Assembly (NCBI GenBank): GCA_030638935.1
Contig: DAOWDR010000499.1
Span: 1 to 9,519, forward strand
DNA from: Desulfobacteraceae bacterium
Lineage (GTDB): Bacteria > Desulfobacterota > Desulfobacteria > Desulfobacterales > Desulfobacteraceae
Direction: 5' to 3'
Length of the DNA: 9,519 nucleotides
The notes under the pieces were generated by a model. It searched no databases. It saw only the letters and a list, made by a program, of their open reading frames with translations, and had not been told where the DNA came from. Made by a program: the position numbers and the translations under genes. Shown here one piece after another: positions 6,164 to 9,519 of the stretch. Position 1 is the first letter of the stretch. The number at the start of each line of letters is the position of its first letter.

Positions 6164-7891
6164 TTAACTGCCTTTTATTGAGTGTATATAAAATATTTTA
6201 AATGTTACAGCCCGGTTAAATTGCCTGTCTTCAATTCCGCTTTCTTCTTTTAAAGGAATTTTTGTCCCAATGCCGGATGTGGTTAAAAAAGCCGGATTTA
6301 TGCCTTGAATTATCAAATGACTGAAAATTTTTTCAGCCCTGTCCCGACTCAGTCTCTGGTTCAATTTTTCATTGCCAAAGGAATCGGTATGTCCCAAAAT
6401 AATAATCTGGACAGGATTTTTTAATTTAGGCTGCAATTTATGAACATCTTGAATAATTTTATATATTTGATCCAATACCTTTTCCTGATCTTTGACCAAG
6501 GCTGTACTATTATTTTCAAAATAAACCCGAATTGCCATTAGCTCTTTTAAAGCAATATCCAATTCTTCCATTTCAATATTTTGAATCTTCTCATCGTTGT
6601 AACCATTGATCCCCGAGATGGTGGGTGCTATTTTTCTAAAGCTGTCAATCCAATCCTGGGAGGCTTTGCCCCTTGCAATAATAGTATTTCCGGTTAGTTC
6701 TAATCCTATGGTAGGCGGGGCCTTAAGAATCTGTTCTGCCCTCTTAAAAACAAATTGTGGATCAAGGCTGTAAAAAGCCTTCCAATGGCTTACAATCGAA
6801 ATACGCTCTTTTTCTTCATTTTGAAGTAGCGCTAGGGGGTCTTTTGCCATGGGATCACGAAGACCGGAAATCAAATATTTCCCATTTTGCTTTTGCGCAG
6901 ATAGTATGATCAACCCTTTTTGAGCTTCAAGCCGGTTTAAATATTGGTGCCAGGCCTGATTTGTCTTAAAAAAAACAAATCCCCATATGCCCAATCCGCA
7001 TAGGGTCACAAGGGTAACACACCAAAGAAGGGGGGAAATTCGTTTATGCTCTTTTTTTTCCTGAAACTGCAACCCATCCTTTAGCTGTTCTCGAAAGATT
7101 AAGAAGGGGTGTGGATCTCCATCAAATTTTTCCAGGACTGTGCCTGATTTGATATGAATTTCTTCGATCAGTTCCCGGTATCTGATACGCATATCAAGGG
7201 GAGGTGTTCCCCGTATCACCGCTGCAATCAGGGCATGCTCGCCTTTTTCAATCCAGACACTTCTATCTGATCCCATCCGAAGGGTTTCAAGATCATCTTG
7301 AGTATTAAAGGAGTCTTTGACAAAATCCTGGATTGCCGTCAACATACCCGAGACCAAATCAGGATCCTGAATGATGGCATCTTTAATGACCACATGATCC
7401 AGAACAATACCTGATTCCCCGTGGATTAAAAATATCTGCTCAACCTGGTAAACAAGGGTATGCAGCAGAACAATTTCAGCAAATTGTTTTCTTGTCCTAA
7501 AGGCTTCAAACCGCCATTTAATACCCTGAAAAGTAAAGCTGTGATTCAAAATCTGGTTAAGGGATTGAATCATTCCCATAATTGTCGATGAAATGGCTTT
7601 CCTGATTCCAGGACCAAGGGCGGGAGATATTGCGTCTGCTAATGCCTTGGGATTATTTTTGACAGATACTTTTAAAGACTCATCAATCACGGGCTGGAGA
7701 ACCCGGGATAATTTATTATTTTCCAATACAGATAAAGAAATGGCGTCCGGCAAAGACTGACTGATCTCTTTTGCCCTTACCATTGGATCATCCAGGCGAT
7801 TTTCTATCACCTGAATCTGTCCTTTTTCAGGCGTTAGCAGCAAATCCCTTAATGTATTCAGCGTTTTGCTTTCAGCAGCGTTTGAATCCAT
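6164..7891 (-). CDS. inner-membrane OmpA-like protein with large cytosolic N-terminal domain
   Basis: The protein is 575 aa and has no signal peptide. Residues 1-280 form a soluble, mostly helical region predicted to lie in the cytosol. Its recognisable stretches are LRDLLLTPEKGQ, SVKNNPKALADAISPALGP, VLLHTLVYQVEQIFLIHGES, SGMLTAIQDFVKDSF and AVIRGTPP. One membrane helix follows at about 286-308. The periplasmic part has a BON-like segment (about 385-435, ELTGNTIIARGKAS) and an OmpA-C domain (about 450-570) with LGHTDSFG (499-506), LSRDRA (514-519) and NRAV (559-562). D503 and R518 match the peptidoglycan-binding pair. It is therefore a wall-anchored trans-envelope protein, not a beta-barrel. 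It follows the coiled-coil gene by 36 nt with an AAAGG site and precedes the GTPase by 2 nt. The large cytosolic domain is the natural candidate to meet the GTPase. I recall this N-terminal domain with OmpA in similar loci but know no function. Confidence 0.85.
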   Translation of the reverse strand: MDSNAAESKTLNTLRDLLLTPEKGQIQVIENRLDDPMVRAKEISQSLPDAISLSVLENNKLSRVLQPVIDESLKVSVKNNPKALADAISPALGPGIRKAISSTIMGMIQSLNQILNHSFTFQGIKWRFEAFRTRKQFAEIVLLHTLVYQVEQIFLIHGESGIVLDHVVIKDAIIQDPDLVSGMLTAIQDFVKDSFNTQDDLETLRMGSDRSVWIEKGEHALIAAVIRGTPPLDMRIRYRELIEEIHIKSGTVLEKFDGDPHPFLIFREQLKDGLQFQEKKEHKRISPLLWCVTLVTLCGLGIWGFVFFKTNQAWHQYLNRLEAQKGLIILSAQKQNGKYLISGLRDPMAKDPLALLQNEEKERISIVSHWKAFYSLDPQFVFKRAEQILKAPPTIGLELTGNTIIARGKASQDWIDSFRKIAPTISGINGYNDEKIQNIEMEELDIALKELMAIRVYFENNSTALVKDQEKVLDQIYKIIQDVHKLQPKLKNPVQIIILGHTDSFGNEKLNQRLSRDRAEKIFSHLIIQGINPAFLTTSGIGTKIPLKEESGIEDRQFNRAVTFKIFYIHSIKGS

Positions 7892-7927
7892 GTCAAATGC
7901 CTTTTTTCCCTGTTGACGAATATTGAA

Positions 7928-8533
7928 TTATTCTTTCAGGTTCTCCAATGGGCCTTTGTTTTTATCATTGGAAAGCCGCATGGCAAGCTCAAGGAAAAAA
8001 CCGGACAAATCTGAACGATTCACCTTGGCATCTTCAAGTTGTTGGGAAATCTGTTTTAAATTTTTTGAAGCTTGGTCATACTTGGCCAGTATTTCTTCGG
8101 ACAATTGTTTTGACTGCTCTAAAATCTGATCCCTTAGCTCTGTGGATTTTAGGGCCAGATTCTCTTCATCCTGAACCAATTTTTTGCTTAGGGACTCAAC
8201 CCCCTGTTTTAATTCACTCTGAATTAATTTATGGGATTCCACCCGGTCATTTGATTCATTTTTAATGCGCCCATTTATATCTTTTATTTCCTGCTTTACA
8301 TAAACTTCTAAAGCGTCAATCCGTTTTATCAACTCTCCTTTAAGTTCAGAGGATTCCTGGGCAAGACGATTTTCCATTGAGGCAAACTGTTTTTCAAAAT
8401 CTTTGACCTGATTGCCAAAAAGGATATCACGAATCTTATCCATATTGCCAACTTCAGCTAACTCATTTCCCCCAGATTTTATGTCTTTACTGAAGGATGA
8501 TTCAGTGGCCTTGGCCTTGTGGGATTTATTCAT
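7928..8533 (-). CDS. cytosolic coiled-coil protein, first gene of the GTPase operon
   Basis: The chosen product is 201 aa, hydrophilic, without signal peptide or membrane helix. The first 30 residues look disordered. KIRDILFGNQVKDFEKQF (33-50) starts a long helix. Heptad-like spacing of Leu and Ile, with many Glu, Lys and Gln, continues to about residue 170 and predicts an extended coiled coil. The tail NRSDLSGFFLELAMRLSND (172-190) forms a distinct conserved-looking helix. The start at 8533 is preceded by AAAGGAG at 7-nt spacing; the longer ORF to 8563 would place that site inside the gene. It may be a scaffold or rod, and the IRDIL segment resembles LRDLL near the start of the OmpA-like protein. 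No catalytic motif is visible. The role is inferred only from the operon: OmpA-like protein, GTPase and kinase follow. Confidence 0.8.
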   Translation of the reverse strand: MNKSHKAKATESSFSKDIKSGGNELAEVGNMDKIRDILFGNQVKDFEKQFASMENRLAQESSELKGELIKRIDALEVYVKQEIKDINGRIKNESNDRVESHKLIQSELKQGVESLSKKLVQDEENLALKSTELRDQILEQSKQLSEEILAKYDQASKNLKQISQQLEDAKVNRSDLSGFFLELAMRLSNDKNKGPLENLKE

Positions 8534-8540
8534 TGTCAAT

Positions 8541-8547
8541 CTCCTTT
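8541..8547 (-). promoter_or_regulatory. strong ribosome-binding site that fixes the coiled-coil gene start
   Basis: AAAGGAG on the minus strand lies 7 nt before the ATG at 8531-8533. It is the strongest such site in the operon, as expected for its first gene, and argues against the upstream ATG at 8563. Confidence 0.75.
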
Positions 8548-8893
8548 CAATTATTTGGTACACAAATATTCAAACAAGATAAATTTCAGTCTTTATAAGA
8601 TCATGACAAATCAGGATATACCAGTCTTGAACAGAAAATAGACGAGATCCCGTTTACAAACGATATCAATGTTTGTCGCTAAATGAACCAAACAAAGAAA
8701 GAAAATTCGTCAAAATGGATATTACCCTGCCCGATCTACAAAATCAAATCATAAAAGGATGATTCACTTGGCCAATTCAAAAAATAGTTCAAAATTTGAA
8801 AATTTATAGTGGAATTATCCGACAGCGATTACCGGCGATACCGCCTAAAAAAGCAGGATAAAATGGGGGGGGTGCCGATTCGTCAGAAAATTT
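8548..8893. other. non-coding gap upstream of the GTPase operon
   Basis: I see no supported gene here on either strand. The stretch should contain the operon promoter, but no convincing sigma-70, sigma-28 or sigma-54 element stands out. It holds an inverted repeat ACAAAC/GTTTGT (8656-8676), a near-perfect palindrome TTCAAAATTTGAA (8788-8800), a small GC hairpin GGCG/CGCC near 8835, and a run of eight G (8865-8872). Any of the palindromes could be an operator. The GC hairpin lacks a T-run on the side needed for a terminator. Confidence 0.5.
8788..8800. repeat. 13-bp palindrome in the region upstream of the GTPase operon
   Basis: TTCAAA and TTTGAA are perfect 6-bp arms around a single A. A further TTCAAA lies 12 bp to the left (8776-8781). 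A dimeric regulator could bind such a site, but in AT-rich DNA a chance origin is quite possible. Confidence 0.25.
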
Positions 8894-9517
8894 TTATTGT
8901 TTATCCAAAAGGTGACGGATCAGTTTAAGTGATGTTTCTTTTTTAACAGGTTTCAATAAAAAACCGTTAATACCCATTTTCTGGTAATTTTTTTTGTTAA
9001 TCTTTTCACTAAAACCAGTACAGATAATAACCGGAACATCCGGTTTGATCTGTTTGATTTCAGTTGCCAGCGCCAAACCTGACATGACCGGCATTGCCAT
9101 ATCACAAATAACAATGTCAAAATCTCCTGGCCTGGATTTAAATTCTTTAAACGCATCAAGGCTACTGACAAAGGATGTGATGCGATACCCGTAATTTTCA
9201 AAGACTTCTTGCTGGAACTCTACAATAAAGGGGTCATCATCAACAAAAAGGATCGATTCACACCCATACAGATCCTTTTGCCCATCACCCATGGATGGGG
9301 TTTCGGTAAAGGGAAGATGACACATAGGAATGTAGACCTGGAAAAGGCTTCCCTTCCCCGGTTCACTGGTAAAATAGATATCTCCGCCATAATTTTTTAT
9401 GATACGGGAAATAACGGATAATCCAAGTCCGGTACCAGTTTTTTTAGTAGTGAAATAGGGCTCAAACACCCTGTTTACGATGGAAACATCTATTCCTTCT
9501 CCGGTATCGGCGATGCA
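8894..9517 (-). CDS. hybrid histidine kinase, C-terminal part (cut by window edge)
   Basis: The last 207 residues are visible and the gene runs in from beyond the right edge. The first residues (CIADTGEGI) are the G1 box of a histidine-kinase ATP-binding domain. VFEPYFTTK and GTGLGLS follow, so the ATPase end is intact. After a short linker comes a receiver domain with acidic FVDDD, phospho-acceptor Asp in ICDMAMP, Thr in IICTGFS and Lys in LLKP, all in canonical positions. It therefore belongs to the same HATPase-plus-receiver class as the kinase at 3534-5663. The two receivers share the KPDVP(I/V)I segment and a similar loop before the final lysine. The ATG or GTG codons inside the ATPase domain are not real starts. 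It ends 360 nt before the coiled-coil gene, so it is probably a separate transcription unit. Sensor input and membrane topology cannot be judged. Confidence 0.9.
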   Translation of the reverse strand, partial: CIADTGEGIDVSIVNRVFEPYFTTKKTGTGLGLSVISRIIKNYGGDIYFTSEPGKGSLFQVYIPMCHLPFTETPSMGDGQKDLYGCESILFVDDDPFIVEFQQEVFENYGYRITSFVSSLDAFKEFKSRPGDFDIVICDMAMPVMSGLALATEIKQIKPDVPVIICTGFSEKINKKNYQKMGINGFLLKPVKKETSLKLIRHLLDKQ

Positions 9518-9519
9518 CA

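Noticed and set aside
5961..6201. Two plus-strand ORFs opposite the GTPase gene
   Set aside because: They overlap conserved G motifs on the other strand and have no family resemblance.
8683..8754. 23-codon plus-strand ORF (starts MNQTKKENSS) in the gap before the GTPase operon
   Set aside because: It has no ribosome-binding site, is very short and shows no recognisable motif.
8828..8845. GGCG/CGCC hairpin considered as terminator of the right-edge kinase
   Set aside because: On the minus strand the T-run precedes rather than follows the stem, and on the plus strand A follows.
1..9519. CRISPR array, tRNA/rRNA genes, insertion sequences or phage genes
   Set aside because: Reading through the window I saw no regularly spaced repeats, tRNA-like cloverleaf, transposase motif or phage protein.

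Overview
The window looks like chromosome from a motile, AT-rich (by eye about 40% GC) Gram-negative bacterium. The hybrid histidine kinases, the Fis-type helix-turn-helix, and the small-GTPase/OmpA-like locus together suggest a delta-proteobacterium (Desulfobacterota), plausibly a Desulfobacteraceae-like sulfate reducer. This placement comes from protein style, not from a database search. Almost everything is on the minus strand. The exceptions are a partial ATP-grasp gene at the left edge and a 45-residue Fis-like gene.

Left part (1-2550): the end of an ATP-grasp gene runs convergently into a three-gene minus-strand operon, read as motB, motA, then a 196-aa unknown. Upstream of motB is a good sigma-28 (FliA) type promoter (TAAA, 16-nt spacer, GCCGATTA). 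This marks the pair as a real flagellar-regulon stator unit. Just beyond it lie a perfect 7-bp hairpin and an orphan Fis-like helix-turn-helix gene on the plus strand. Facing that gene is a small PilZ (c-di-GMP receptor) protein.

Right part (3534-8533): four tightly packed minus-strand genes form one operon. They encode, in order, a cytosolic coiled-coil protein, an inner-membrane protein with a large cytosolic N-terminal domain and a periplasmic OmpA-like peptidoglycan-binding domain, a Ras/Rab-like small GTPase, and a soluble hybrid histidine kinase whose ATG directly abuts the GTPase stop codon. I read this as a trans-envelope GTPase signalling module: the OmpA-like protein links the cell wall to the cytosol, the GTPase acts as switch, and the kinase carries the output. 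From memory, relatives of all four recur together in diverse bacteria. I know of no described function. This is the most interesting content of the window.

The right edge holds the C-terminal part of a second hybrid histidine kinase (HATPase end plus receiver), cut by the window boundary. A 360-nt non-coding gap with short palindromes and a G8 run separates it from the GTPase operon.

Ribosome-binding sites favour starts internal to the longest ORF for three genes: motA at 1694, PilZ at 3236 and the coiled-coil gene at 8533.
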